This document shows, one piece after another, positions 56,701 to 64,000 of a stretch of 64,000 bases of DNA. Origin of the DNA: Kingdonia uniflora (taxonomy: Eukaryota; Streptophyta; Magnoliopsida; Ranunculales; Circaeasteraceae); the NCBI GenBank assembly GCA_014058105.1, contig JACGCM010001747.1:2418001-2482000 (forward strand), given 5' to 3'. Each line of letters opens with the position of its first letter. Positions within the stretch are counted from its first letter, which is position 1. A program made the position numbers and the translations under genes. The notes beneath the pieces are model-generated. The model saw nothing but the letters and a program-made list of their open reading frames with translations, had not been told where the DNA came from and did no database searches.

Positions 56701-57260
56701 TGTCAAATGCTGTATTTGGCATTTGGCGGGATTTTGTAGTGGACCACGATATGGCTAAAACCTGATGAATACAGTTTTTTTGTTTTCTGGTAATTTTTTG
56801 TATTATTATAATGTTTGTTTGAAAGGCTCAACTCTTTGTTTTTGTGTCAAAAGAATGTGATTTTTTTTTGCAGTTTGAATAGAAAACCAATGAAGATGTT
56901 CTTAGAATTTAGGCATTCATAGGGGTTTTGCTTTAATAGCATCTCATCTCTTTTATTATGTGGTTACTTGACAAAAAATAAATTTGATTACTTAACATTA
57001 TTCAACAACATAATGTTTTTACTTACTTATGTTTCAGGGCAGATTCTACTTCGGAGAATTAGCAGATGATTCAACTGGTTGCGATGAAAATATTTCAGCG
57101 GTATCGTAAGACTTTTCAGTCTTTTGAATATTTTCCAAGTTTATCGATTCTTGTCCCGTTCCAAAAGTTTCTACTTACCCTTTGATGCTTCAGATGCATG
57201 CAGGTATAGCTGAAGTTGCTGCTGCAAAAGCTCGGATGTTCATTAATAAACCCGACGGAA
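47731..57260 (+). CDS. TIC100: TIC100-like protein (chloroplast inner-envelope translocon subunit), exons 1-7; 3' part outside window
   Basis: TIC100 belongs to the 1-MDa TIC complex (with TIC20, TIC56 and TIC214) that imports nucleus-encoded proteins across the chloroplast inner envelope. Exons: 47731-48284, 54423-54494, 55338-55427, 55534-55707, 56454-56544, 57038-57100, 57194-57260. All introns are GT-AG and phases agree, giving 370 uninterrupted codons. Exon 1 encodes a Ser/Asp/Glu-rich acidic N-terminus, then DPENWREEDNGELWADAP and FYLPYRKFYPAIPNN. Exons 2, 3 and 5 encode MORN repeats (YEGTVWDDLAHGKGVYV, YEGEWLQNNMEGHGVV, YAGQWKHGRMHGCGVY). Exons 6-7 read GRFYFGELADDSTGCDEN and AAKARMFINKPDG. 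The Arabidopsis protein is about 870 residues, so about 40% is here. I chose MANEDD because it follows the leader tract; an upstream in-frame ATG (47611) would add 40 hydrophobic residues. Introns 1 and 7 are swollen by transposons. Confidence 0.88.
48740..49425 (-). pseudogene. Receptor-like cytoplasmic kinase pseudogene in TIC100 intron 1
   Basis: On the minus strand, from 49425 leftward, one finds the Ser/Thr kinase subdomains in order: ADQTLGGGRFG (glycine loop), IAIKELKLEDLQGGRE (ATP-binding Lys), NPGQLSQPNLVKLNSCCCED, HRMLIYEYMASGSLK, MKIALGAAKRLAFLYG, a decayed catalytic loop (ICRSFETISIL where HRD/YRDFKTSNIL is expected), NTKLSDSCLEKDGP (DFG motif lost) and DQTHVSVRLMGIYGY. This matches RLCK subfamily VII (PBL-like). 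Several stops and frameshifts occur. The segments follow one another without intron-sized gaps, so a retrocopy is possible. It is antisense to TIC100. Confidence 0.75.
49887..50072 (+). repeat. 94-bp tandem duplication in TIC100 intron 1
   Basis: CGAACTTAAGATCTGCCATA starts copies at 49887 and 49981. The two are almost identical, so the duplication is recent. Open reading in both strands across it is a consequence of the repetition, not evidence for a gene. Confidence 0.9.
50590..50885 (+). repeat. Dispersed repeat R, copy 1 (intron 1)
   Basis: Shares with 56008-56285 a series of blocks in the same order: GAAATTACAGACATTA, ATATGTT..AGA.ATAGACAT, CATAATCAAA.ATAGTAGCT, GGCATACTCAT, GTGGTCTTA or TGGTCTTAAG, TTTCATGATCAAT.TGTT and AACTGTACTTG. 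About 290 bp, moderately diverged. It directly precedes the exon-1-like copy. Confidence 0.75.
50893..51125 (+). pseudogene. Degenerate partial copy of TIC100 exon 1
   Basis: Starts ACCATGGCGAATGGC and follows exon 1 (47731 onward): EDDLDSSSS, then in a shifted frame ASDYEKF, DDSPEKNLKLFPKVL and DKYKREKYPI. The homologous exon words are EDDLDSSSSSS, ASDYEDF, EDSPEKNLKLFTEVL and EKYKREKDPI. The copy keeps the start codon but has frameshifts and a stop, and ends about two-fifths of the way through exon 1. It lies 2.6 kb downstream of the real exon 1, inside intron 1, and does not have a usable donor site. A partial tandem duplication of the gene's 5' end, or a paralogue scrap, would explain it. 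Confidence 0.8.
51250..51896 (-). pseudogene. LINE fragment 1a (zf-RVT region), minus strand
   Basis: Read leftward: LLKTILFRLLGTGRSVFG (about 51860-51800), then a decayed stretch, then KWVWHKATLTKILVFMWKLW (from 51560) and CMPSKCCCCSSPESEPSDHLF, which is the zinc-binding domain that follows the reverse transcriptase in plant LINEs (zf-RVT). It is the 3' portion of the LINE whose RT lies at 53695-54345. Confidence 0.75.
51897..52407 (+). mobile_element. Solo LTR of the TTCGAA-rich gypsy family, TSD AGTTG
   Basis: Starts TGATCCAGGAGGATCT and ends GATTGTGGATTA, like the LTRs at 57858 and 62037, and is flanked by AGTTG on both sides (51892-51896, 52408-52412). It has about eight TTCGAA words between 51950 and 52140, several within the perfect palindrome CTGTTCGAACAG. 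No internal region is present, so this is a solo LTR of a diverged subfamily. It splits a LINE reading frame, which resumes on the far side. Confidence 0.88.
52408..52470 (-). pseudogene. LINE fragment 1b, minus strand
   Basis: A short continuation of the minus-strand LINE (SAWSDFMKQKFMVDRAYRSR) between the solo LTR and the plus-strand LINE insertion; it reads in the proper order with the pieces on either side. Confidence 0.6.
52471..53690 (+). mobile_element. 5'-truncated LINE, plus strand, with A-rich tail
   Basis: Starts inside the RT C-terminal region (KGGRFTLLKSNFSSLPVYY near 52475-52530), continues KSREEGGFGV, NRVRFWEDRWLLNW, VWIDFSKGVLYVKTFYKGD and ends with the zf-RVT region (MCKKDGESIDHLF). 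An A-rich tail of TAAAA units at 53661-53686 marks the 3' end. Truncation at the 5' side and an A-rich tail are the marks of LINE integration by target-primed reverse transcription. Several stops and frameshifts. It sits inside the minus-strand LINE; target-site duplications were not found. Confidence 0.8.
53695..54345 (-). pseudogene. LINE fragment 1c: reverse transcriptase, minus strand
   Basis: Contains the LINE RT catalytic region LTHLLYADDFIVFLNG (about 54270-54225), SGIYLHHSTSTVRKTI, KKIPLVYMGAPINYG, WFKGYRKKLKGSQSKPLSNG and a decayed FFWG region near 53830. YADD is the standard LINE RT active site. The 5' end is truncated at about 54345. The remainder of this LINE continues on the far side of the plus-strand LINE and the solo LTR. 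Confidence 0.82.
56008..56285 (+). repeat. Dispersed repeat R, copy 2 (TIC100 intron 4)
   Basis: Counterpart of 50590-50885, lying within intron 4 in the same orientation. No coding capacity; no terminal repeats recognised. Confidence 0.75.
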
Positions 57261-57379
57261 GTAGGTCTCTTTAAATCGACTTTCTTAGCTCTATATAATG
57301 TAACCCACCACTAAAATGATAAATAATTTACTATTATGTGATAAGACAAGCTAGTTCTGATAACCTTGGAGTAATAGAC

Positions 57380-57741
57380 TGTTAAGTCTGTTATATACTG
57401 AGATTTACAATCTCAAGCTAGATGTTATAACGTGTCTCTCATATTAAATGGACTTGAAGGAGCCTTTTGTGTTTGCCAAATATTACCTATCCCTGGTTTG
57501 CCCAGGCTAAGTATTCTTAACTCACGGTTTTTGACCTACCCCTTCGTGGACTTTGACACTAAGTTCTATATATGATTTATCCCATCACTAAAGTGATCAA
57601 TATTATTCGACGAGAAAAATATTATTATTGAATTGATTATTTAGGTTATATCCTACTATCTATATATATAAGAGAGATATTAAACTACTTCTATGAATTA
57701 CCAATGTGGGACTAAAAGAACATAGAATAGCCCTGCTAATA
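57380..57741 (-). repeat. Probable 3' LTR of a minus-strand copia element
   Basis: Plus-strand start TGTTAAGTCTG and end CTAATA next to a minus-strand polypurine tract GAGGGGGAG (57742-57755). It contains the CCAATGTGGGAC block seen in other copia LTRs of the window. The matching 5' LTR is beyond 64000, so the left edge is a best guess. It lies in intron 7 of TIC100. Confidence 0.55.
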
Positions 57742-57857
57742 CTCCCCCTCAAGCTGAGCATGAATATCGCACATGCCCAGCTTGGACAAAACATCTAAAA
57801 ATAATATGCTACTAATGACCTTCATGAGAAAATCTGCAAGCTGTTGCGAAGTAGAAA

Positions 57858-58250
57858 TGATCCAGGAGGATCTGAAGAAGAAATGAAGTGTTTTCAATTT
57901 CTATTCGAACAGATTGTTTTCTGTTCGAATACATTTCGTCCTAAGGTGCTTTATTCGAATAAATTAAAATCTATTCGAACAGAGGCGCGATTCAGCCTTT
58001 TTCTTTAGGCGTTTAAGGGCATATTTGTCCTATTTTGTAACTAGGAATTGTAACCCTTATTAAAGGGGCAAGGCTAGCATTGCTAGGTTATGTTAGATTT
58101 AGAAAGAGTTCTGAGGAAGAAGCCTAGGGTTTTAGAGTTTTTTATTGTAATTACTTCGTTTTAAGTAATCGAATCTCTAATTTTTCCAAATTAATTGGTG
58201 TTCTTCATACTTTTCTGCTAACTAGAGCTTCTCAATCGTATTGTGGATTA
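57858..58250 (+). repeat. 5' LTR of the gypsy element
   Basis: 393 bp. Four TTCGAA words at 57903-57985 within CTATTCGAACAG, CTGTTCGAATAC and similar. A TTATTAAAGGGGCAAGG block near 58060 and the AGGGTTTTAGAG block near 58128 are shared with the 3' LTR. Confidence 0.92.
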
Positions 58251-58298
58251 AGTGGTATCAGTTTCCAGTTGTGATTCTCGGGGGGTTGATTGTGGTTT

Positions 58299-58955
58299 AT
58301 GGTTTCTACACGTGACCGTCTCAAGCAAACGAAAGAGAAGCTAGTGAATCCGTTGAAGATTCATCGCAAACCTAATTCGAAGAAGAATGACGATTTCAAC
58401 GATCGACTCACAACTTTAGAAATGACAGTTTTTGACCTAACTTCTACTGTAGGGGAGTTGGTAGAACAATTGTGTCTCACGAACCTCGCGAAAGCTTCCA
58501 CTTCGGCGACACTGCAAGGCCGCTCTCATCGACGAGGCCGCTCGAGGAGGAAAGGGGTTATGGAGGTGGATGGAGACGTCGATAATGCGGGGATAAATAG
58601 CGATTCTAGTGATGCCGATTCCGTCAAGGAGCGTCCAGGTTTTGGCAAGTCAAATTCTATGCGTAATCTTCGTATTGGCTTTAAGATTGAGATTCCGGTA
58701 TTTGATGGTTCCGTTGATGCCAAGAAATTAGATAATTGGTTAAATAGGTTAGAGATCTATTTTTCCGTTGATGAATATTCTAACGCTCAAAAAATTTGCT
58801 TATTTACTTCGAAATTCACAAGTCACTCACTAATGTGGTGGAAATCCTATCGGAAACGACATGATGTTGGCAGTCTGAGTTGGAAGGAATTCAAGGTTTT
58901 GGTGAGGAAACAATTCTATCCAATTGGGTATGAACAAGAACGATGGTTCAAATGA
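58299..58955 (+). pseudogene. Gypsy gag, truncated at the C-terminal side
   Basis: Open for about 219 codons from MVSTRDRLKQ. A coiled-coil-like stretch (DDFNDRLTTLEMTVFDLTST) is followed by a basic linker (RRGRSRRKG) and the gag core IEIPVFDGSVDAKKLDNWLN, KFTSHSLMWWKSYRKR and FKVLVRKQFYPIGYEQERW. A TGA replaces Trp right after FK at 58953-58955; the reading goes on with HNLRQKFGESVQQLT and then jumps to the linker before RT, without the CCHC knuckle. Confidence 0.85.
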
Positions 58956-59009
58956 CACAATTTACGCCAAAAGTTTGGGGAATCCGTACAACAACTCACT
59001 ACCAATAAT

Positions 59010-60392
59010 TTGGTAACGGCAACTCAGGCGAAGAGGTTGGTTAATGCGATCGGCAAATTTGTATTGTTGTTGGTGCGACCGGTTCAAGAGGGTCCGTCGG
59101 CTACGGTATTGTCTACTTTGGCAATGTCTCCTAAGCAACAAACCGATATGGGGAAATTGCAAGAGGAGTACGAAGACTTGTTTTTGGGCATAGAAGGGAT
59201 ACCGCGTAAGAGGGATGTGGAGCATGATATCACCTTGGTGAATGGTGAGCCACTACCCAATATTGGGTTATATCGAACTTCTGTTACAGAGTTTGATGAG
59301 ATCAAGAAACAGGCACATGAACTCCTAGAGCAAGGAGTTATTAATCCAAGTTGCTCACCTTGTGGTTCACCGGTGTTATTGGTGCCGAAGAAGGATGGGT
59401 CTTGGAGGATGTGTGTGGATTATCGGGCGCTGAACAAAATCACGGTGAAGAATCGTTATCCGTTTCTACGGATTGACGAACTTTTAGATGAGTTGCAGAC
59501 GGCTCGGTTTTTTACCAAGTTGGATCTTAAATCGGGTTTCCATCAAGTTAGAATCCGGGAAGAAGATACTTGGAATGCAGCCTTCAAGACCAAACATTGC
59601 TTATTTGAGTGGTTGGTGATGATGCCTTTTGGGTTATGCTATGTTCCGACGACGTTTATGCGGCTAATGAATGAGGTACTTCGTGCTTTTATTGATGATT
59701 TTGTGATTGTGTATTTGGACGATATCTTGATATATAGTCGTACATGAGAGAAACACCTTGGACATTTACGCAAAGTGTTGGGCGTTTTGCGATCATAACA
59801 ACTTTTTCTAAACGGGAAGAAGTGCGAGTTTGGGAAGAGAGAGCTAGTCTATTTGGGATTTATTGTTGGTGGCGGCGAGCTTAAGGTCGATCCAGAGAAG
59901 GTCTCGGTCATCACTAATTGGCCTCGACCCCGTACAGTGACGGAAGTGAGGAGTTTTATGGGTTCTTGTCAGTACTTACGAAAGTTTATTCAACATTTTT
60001 CACAAATCGCCGCACCGTTACATTCTTTGACGAAGACCGGGGTACAGTTTGTGTGGGAAGAGCACCATGAGAAGACTTTTCTCTTACTGAAACGGAAGAT
60101 TACGGATGCACCAATGTTAACATTGCCCAATTTGCAGGGGCCTTTTGAGGTTGAGACATATGCGTCAGACTATGCATTGGGGGCAATCCTTTTACAGGAT
60201 GGGAAGCCGGTTGTTTACCATTCTGAGATGTTTACAACAGGAGCAGTGCGCAACTATCCTACCTACGATAAGAAGTTCTACGCGTTATATCAATCAGTGA
60301 AGCATTGGCGGAGTTACTTATTGGGGAAGGAGGTTGTGGTACATTCCGATCACAAACCATTACAGTTCTTATCTACGCAGTCCAAGCTTTAG
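59010..60392 (+). pseudogene. Gypsy reverse transcriptase and RNase H
   Basis: RT: HDITLVNGEPLPNIGLYRTS, SPVLLVPKKDGSWRMCVDY, FFTKLDLKSGFHQVRI, MPFGLCYVPTTFMRLMN and the catalytic VYLDDILIYS (59708-59737). A TGA after SRT at 59745 replaces the expected Trp. RNase H: PFEVETYASDYALGAILLQ (60145-60200) and HWRSYLLGKEVVVHSDHKPL (60303-60360). A frame change lies near 59790 and a stop ends the reading at 60390. Confidence 0.9.
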
Positions 60393-60461
60393 CAAGCTCG
60401 CCATATGAAGTGAATGTCGTACCTTCAGCAGTTTACCTTATTGATCAAGTATAAGAAATGA

Positions 60462-61826
60462 GTGGACAACAAGATGGCTGATATGTTATCTCGACCCCCA
60501 TTACCAGCTATTTATGCTTTGTTGGTAGCTATGCAGATCCAGCCTATTGTTCCTTCTGAGTATGTTTCAGGGTATGATGACGACAAGGAACTCCGTGTGA
60601 TTCACGAGAAGTTGCTGCAAGGCAAGACGTGCGAGTATGTTCTGAAGGATGGTTTGATTTATAGGGCAGTCTACTATGTATTCCTGAGGGTGGAGACCGT
60701 TTGCAGTGGATTCGAGAGACACATTGTTCCCGGGTGGCAGGTCATTTCATGGTTAAAAAGACTCTTTTGAATTTGCGGCGTTATGTCTATTGGCCGAAGA
60801 TACAGGTGGATGTTGCTCGTGTGGTTCGTGGTTGCATGCTATGCAACACATCGAAGCCTTCCAATAGGAAGATAAGACTGTACTTACCATTGCCAGTTCC
60901 TAGTCGACCTTGGAAGAGCATTTCGATAGATTTTATGGGTGGTTTGCCCATGGCCAGGTGTAAGAATGACTATTTGTTTGTGGTGGTGGATTGATTCAGC
61001 AAGATGATTGTTCTTATTCCATGCTAGAAGACGGTCACAGGGGAAGGAGCAGTGCGATTGTTTTTTAGAGACGTCTGGAGGTATTTCGGGCTCCCTTCGA
61101 TTATTTATGATACGGATATCCGCTTTTTGGGGCATTTCTGGAGATCCTTATGGGGGATGATGAACACTAAGTTGAAGAGAAGTACCGCTTTTCATCCGCA
61201 GACTGACGGGCAAACAGAGGTAGTTAATCGTACTTTGGTACATTTATTACGGGGATTCCATTCTAAGCATCCTAAGACTTGGGATAAGAGTTTACTGTAT
61301 CTTCAATTTGCGTTCAACAGGGCGATTCACGGTTCCATTTTGAAGTCTCCTTTTGAAGTTTGTTTGGGGTACTTGTCGCAAAGCCCTTTTGATTTTGCGT
61401 TTAGTCTTGGCGACAAGACGGTGTCAGGGAAGGAAGAAGAGGAGCAGGTTAAAGCTCAGCGTTTCATTGAGAAGATAAACAAGGTTCATGAGGCAATTGA
61501 AGCTCAGTTGAAGAAGACTCAAGTGAAGTATAAGGCTCGCCATGACAAGCATCAGGTTGAGTGTACTTTTCAAGAGGGCGACCTAGTTTGGTTGCATTTG
61601 GGTAAGGAACGGCTTAAGGGGGAAGGTAAGAAGCTCAAACCTATCCGTTATGGTCCGTTTTTGATACTCAAGAAGATTGGTGACAATGCTTTCTAGTTGG
61701 ATTTGCCACCTTTCATGAAGATGTATTCGGTGATTGATGTCGAACATTTGAAGTTGTTTGAGCCGTCTCTTTTAGATGAAGACTCTACAATCGACACTCG
61801 CCTACCGTCAGTTGTTGACTTATAGA
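60462..61826 (+). pseudogene. Gypsy integrase
   Basis: Zinc finger: GHFMVKKTLLNLRRYVYWP and CMLCNTSKPS (60740-60865). Catalytic triad: WKSISIDFMGGLP (first Asp, 60910-60950), IIYDTDIRFLGHFW (second Asp, about 61100-61140), HPQTDGQTEVVNRT (Glu, 61195-61237). The C-terminal half holds VKYKARHDKHQVECTFQEGDLVW and the KPIRYGPFLILKKIGDNAF block, then a TAG and DLPPFMKMYSVIDVEHLK. Stops at about 60992 and 61024 break the core. No chromodomain was recognised. Confidence 0.9.
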
Positions 61827-62036
61827 TGAAAAGAGAAGATCCATTGCAGGATGATGGTATTATGGAGAAGAACGTTCATACTACAAGACGGGGTGGTATT
61901 GAGTCGTTCCGAGTTGGGAAGAAAGGTCAGCTACCTAGCAAGTCGAAGTGGTACATCAGGGATATGGGCATCGCCGCATTCCCACATCTCCAGTTCTAGC
62001 TTGAGCAGGAGCTCAAGGCTCCTAATGGGGGAGCCA

Positions 62037-62505
62037 TGATCCAGGAGGATCTGAAGAAGAAATGAAGTGTTTTCAATTTCTATTCGAACAGATTGTTTTC
62101 TGTTCGAATATATTTCGGCCTGAGGTGTTTTATTCAAATAGATTAAAATCTATTCAAATACTTTTATTTTATTTTTCTGTTAGTGTATTCGAATACTGAT
62201 GTGTTTTATTCGAATAGATTAAAATCTATTCGAACAGAGGCGTGATTCAACCTTTTTCTTTAGGCGTTGAAGGACATATTTGTCCTATTTTGTAACTAGG
62301 ACTTGTAACCCTTATTAAAGGGGTAATGCTAGCATTGTTAGGTTATGTTAGATCCAGAAAGAGTTATGAGGAAGAAGCCTAGGGTTTTAGAGTTTTTCAT
62401 TGTAATTACTTCGTTTTAAGTAATCGAATCTCTAATTTTTCCAAACCAATTGATATTCTTCATACTTTTCTGCTAACTAGAGCTTCTCAATCGTATTGTG
62501 GATTA
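62037..62505 (+). repeat. 3' LTR of the gypsy element, with extra 76 bp
   Basis: Same ends as the 5' LTR but 76 bp longer. The extra part (about 62137-62215) repeats the ATTCGAATAGATT / AATCTATTCGAA module. At 62209-62234 the two 12-bp arms form a perfect inverted repeat around a 2-bp centre. Confidence 0.92.
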
Positions 62506-62559
62506 AGAAACATAGAGTCTAAATCTGTCCAGATTTAAGCTTCTCATGCAGGAGTACCG

Positions 62560-63116
62560 ATCAACACTCAATGTCTATGATACGATCATGCTGCACCGGA
62601 TTAGCCAAAGTGCTAATAGTAGATTTGTTGTCACAATAGAGCGTCATAGGAAGAGAGACCGGTATCCGAAGCTCGTGTAGAAGACGCTTAAGTCCTATCA
62701 ACTCACAAACGAGCCATGCCCTGTACTCGGCTTATGCAATGGACCTGGAAACAACATCTTGTTTCTTACTCCGCCATATAACCAAATTACCACCAATAGT
62801 GGTATAATACCCAAAAGTAGAACGATGATCGGATAATGAACCTGCATATTCAGCATCAGTCCAGCCTCGATTCGAGAATGACCATGATCTCAAAATAAAA
62901 TGTTACGACCAGGACATCCCTTAAGATACCAGAGAACACGAATAGCTGGCTGGAGATGGGGAAGGCAGGGCTTGTGCATAAACTGACTAAGAACTCCAAC
63001 CACATGCAATATCAGGACATGTAAGAGAAAAATAGAGGAACTTCCCAAGAAGCCACTGGTATTGACCAATGTCCCTCAATTAACTCTCCCTCAAAGTCAA
63101 CCAAACGATGATTCTG
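62560..63116 (-). pseudogene. Copia RNase H, minus strand
   Basis: Read leftward from 63116: PHLQPAIRVLWYLKGCPGRN (about 62960-62900), DAEYAGSLSDHRSTFGYYTT, GNLVIWRSKKQDVVSRSIA (62860-62740), CELIGLKRLLHELRIP and LYCDNKSTISTLANPVQHD (about 62640-62580). A few stops occur. It continues left of the gypsy insertion at 57857. Confidence 0.85.
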
Positions 63117-64000
63117 TTATAGAGGTGTACCAACAGGACGACATGCAAGCTGTCCTGAAGCAAAGAGAAGATCAAGAATGTACTTTCTCTGAGAGATTAA
63201 AATACCAAAACTAGAACGAGGAATTTCAATCTCAAGGAAATAATGTAAGGGACCGAGATCCTTTACCTGAAAGCGGGTACAGAGATACGATTTTAGGTTA
63301 CTAATACCTTGAATATAATCTCTTGTAATAATAATATCGTCAACATAGACAAGCAATGCATCAGTCTTCCCACCAGAATGTTGAAGAAACAAAGTATGGT
63401 CAGCACTCCTCGGAACATAACCAAAGTCAATCGTAGCGGTACCAAATGTATCGGCCCAAGTTCGAGGAGACTGCTTAAGCCCATAGATGAACTTTTTTAA
63501 TTTACATACCAAACATGAAGCAAAAGCGGGGCAAAAACCTGGAGGTAGAGAGACATATAGACCTCTTCCTGCAATGTTCTATTCAAAAAGGTATTCTTCA
63601 CATCCATTTGGAAAAGGGGCCACGATTTCGACACAACAATAGAGAAGATGACTCGAATAGTATTCATCTTGGCCATAGGAGCAAATGTCTCATGATAATC
63701 AACACCATGTATCTGTGCATACCCCTTGGCAACTAACCGAGCCTTGTAACTGCTTACCATTCCATCTGAATTTTTTTTAATCGTAAACACCCATTTACAT
63801 GCGACTGTTGTATGTCCAGGCGGGAGAGAAACCAATGACCATGTATTATTGATCTTCAATGCATGTAATTCTTTCATCATCGCAGCCTTCCAAGAAGATT
63901 TGGCTAATGCATCTGGCTAATGCATCTGCCACTGTACGTGGTATATCAACTAGAGAGAGAAAAGCTCTGTATGTAAGTAGGAGATAAACGATGATCTGAA
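63117..64000 (-). pseudogene. Copia reverse transcriptase, minus strand
   Basis: From the right: MMKELHALKINNTWSLVSLP, CKWVFTIKKNSDG, KGYAQIHGVDYHETFAP (63700-63660), FQMDVKNTFLNRTLQEEVYM (63610-63550), a frame break near 63500, KLKKFIYGLKQSPRTW, the catalytic VYVDDIIIT (about 63352-63325) and KDLGPLHYFLEIEI. A small direct duplication ATCTGGCTAATGC lies near 63905-63925. The domain starts beyond or near 64000. Confidence 0.88.

Larger units (their letters stand above)
57858..62505 (+). mobile_element. Ty3/gypsy retrotransposon, complete ends, TSD AGAAA, internally deleted
   Basis: LTRs 57858-58250 and 62037-62505 (TGATCCAGG...TGTGGATTA) with AGAAA outside both ends (57853-57857, 62506-62510). 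A primer-binding site TGGTATCAG follows the 5' LTR at 58253 and a purine tract AATGGGGGAG precedes the 3' LTR. Order: gag, RT, RNase H, integrase. The gag zinc knuckle and the protease are missing: gag runs to about 58990 and RT linker sequence starts by about 59060. At 4648 bp it is short for the group. Multiple stops, many of them TGG to TGA. Same family as the solo LTR at 51897. Confidence 0.93.
57742..64000 (-). mobile_element. Minus-strand copia element split by a gypsy element, partial
   Basis: Internal region of a copia element at 57742-57857 and 62506-64000. The two parts join inside the RNase H C-terminus: LLHEKLKSGQI on the right and YVSTSQQLADFLMKVI on the left of the gypsy insertion. 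Reading leftward from 64000 gives RT, then RNase H. The 5' half (integrase, protease, gag, 5' LTR) lies beyond the window. The RNase H end resembles the remnant at 28690-28979. Confidence 0.85.

Noticed and set aside
57261..57379. Further TIC100 exon after exon 7
   Set aside because: The sequence after the donor at 57261 is AT-rich with no continuation of the protein; the next exon is presumably beyond the inserted copia and gypsy elements.

Overview
The window is nuclear DNA of a flowering plant, probably a eudicot: intron-containing plant genes (a chloroplast-import gene, family-1 glycosyltransferases), plant Ty1/copia and Ty3/gypsy lineages, a tRNA-derived SINE, a TRIM and a hAT element. 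No rRNA, tRNA, CRISPR or prokaryotic feature was seen. The base composition is AT-rich and most of the sequence is decayed, nested transposable elements.

Layout. 1-3703: minus-strand Tat-like Ty3/gypsy element, running off the left edge. 3704-10091: Tork-like copia element with both LTRs, split by a solo LTR (7228-7595). 10092-10589: copia scrap. 10590-12449: a segment ending in a CACTA-type terminus that carries intron-containing pieces of a TOR kinase gene. 12460-16422: an unidentified decayed reading frame, a truncated LTR, an array of TTCGAA palindromes, a minus-strand retroelement 3' ORF and a Sirevirus-like gag remnant. 16423-31413: mostly non-coding, with two broken UDP-glycosyltransferase genes (20220-21105, 22908-24010), a complete 603-bp TRIM (25339-25941), a complete 391-bp SINE (27522-27912) and copia remnants.

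31414-41689 is a structurally complete Ale-like copia element (TSD GTACC) with a 5.4-kb hAT transposon (35458-40862, TSD GACAATGC) in its reverse-transcriptase/RNase H region. 41821-47453 is a complete minus-strand chromovirus (TSD CTTAA) ending 273 bp upstream of the start codon of the only apparently intact host gene: a TIC100-like gene for a MORN-repeat subunit of the chloroplast inner-envelope translocon. Seven exons (47731-57260) join in frame with GT-AG introns; the 3' part lies beyond the window. Intron 1 (6.1 kb) holds a receptor-like kinase pseudogene, a degenerate copy of TIC100 exon 1, two oppositely oriented LINE fragments and a solo LTR. Intron 7 is entered by a minus-strand copia element (from about 57380 to beyond 64000) that is itself split by a complete gypsy element (57858-62505, TSD AGAAA).

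How it fits together: the target-site duplications allow a relative insertion order to be read at several loci. The genes do not form a pathway; the biology on view is a housekeeping plastid gene persisting inside and beside transposons, gene-fragment capture or duplication (TOR, kinase, TIC100 exon 1, UGT), and LTRs carrying palindromic TTCGAA arrays. I did not find a clearly new molecular system; the best candidates for novelty are listed as findings.
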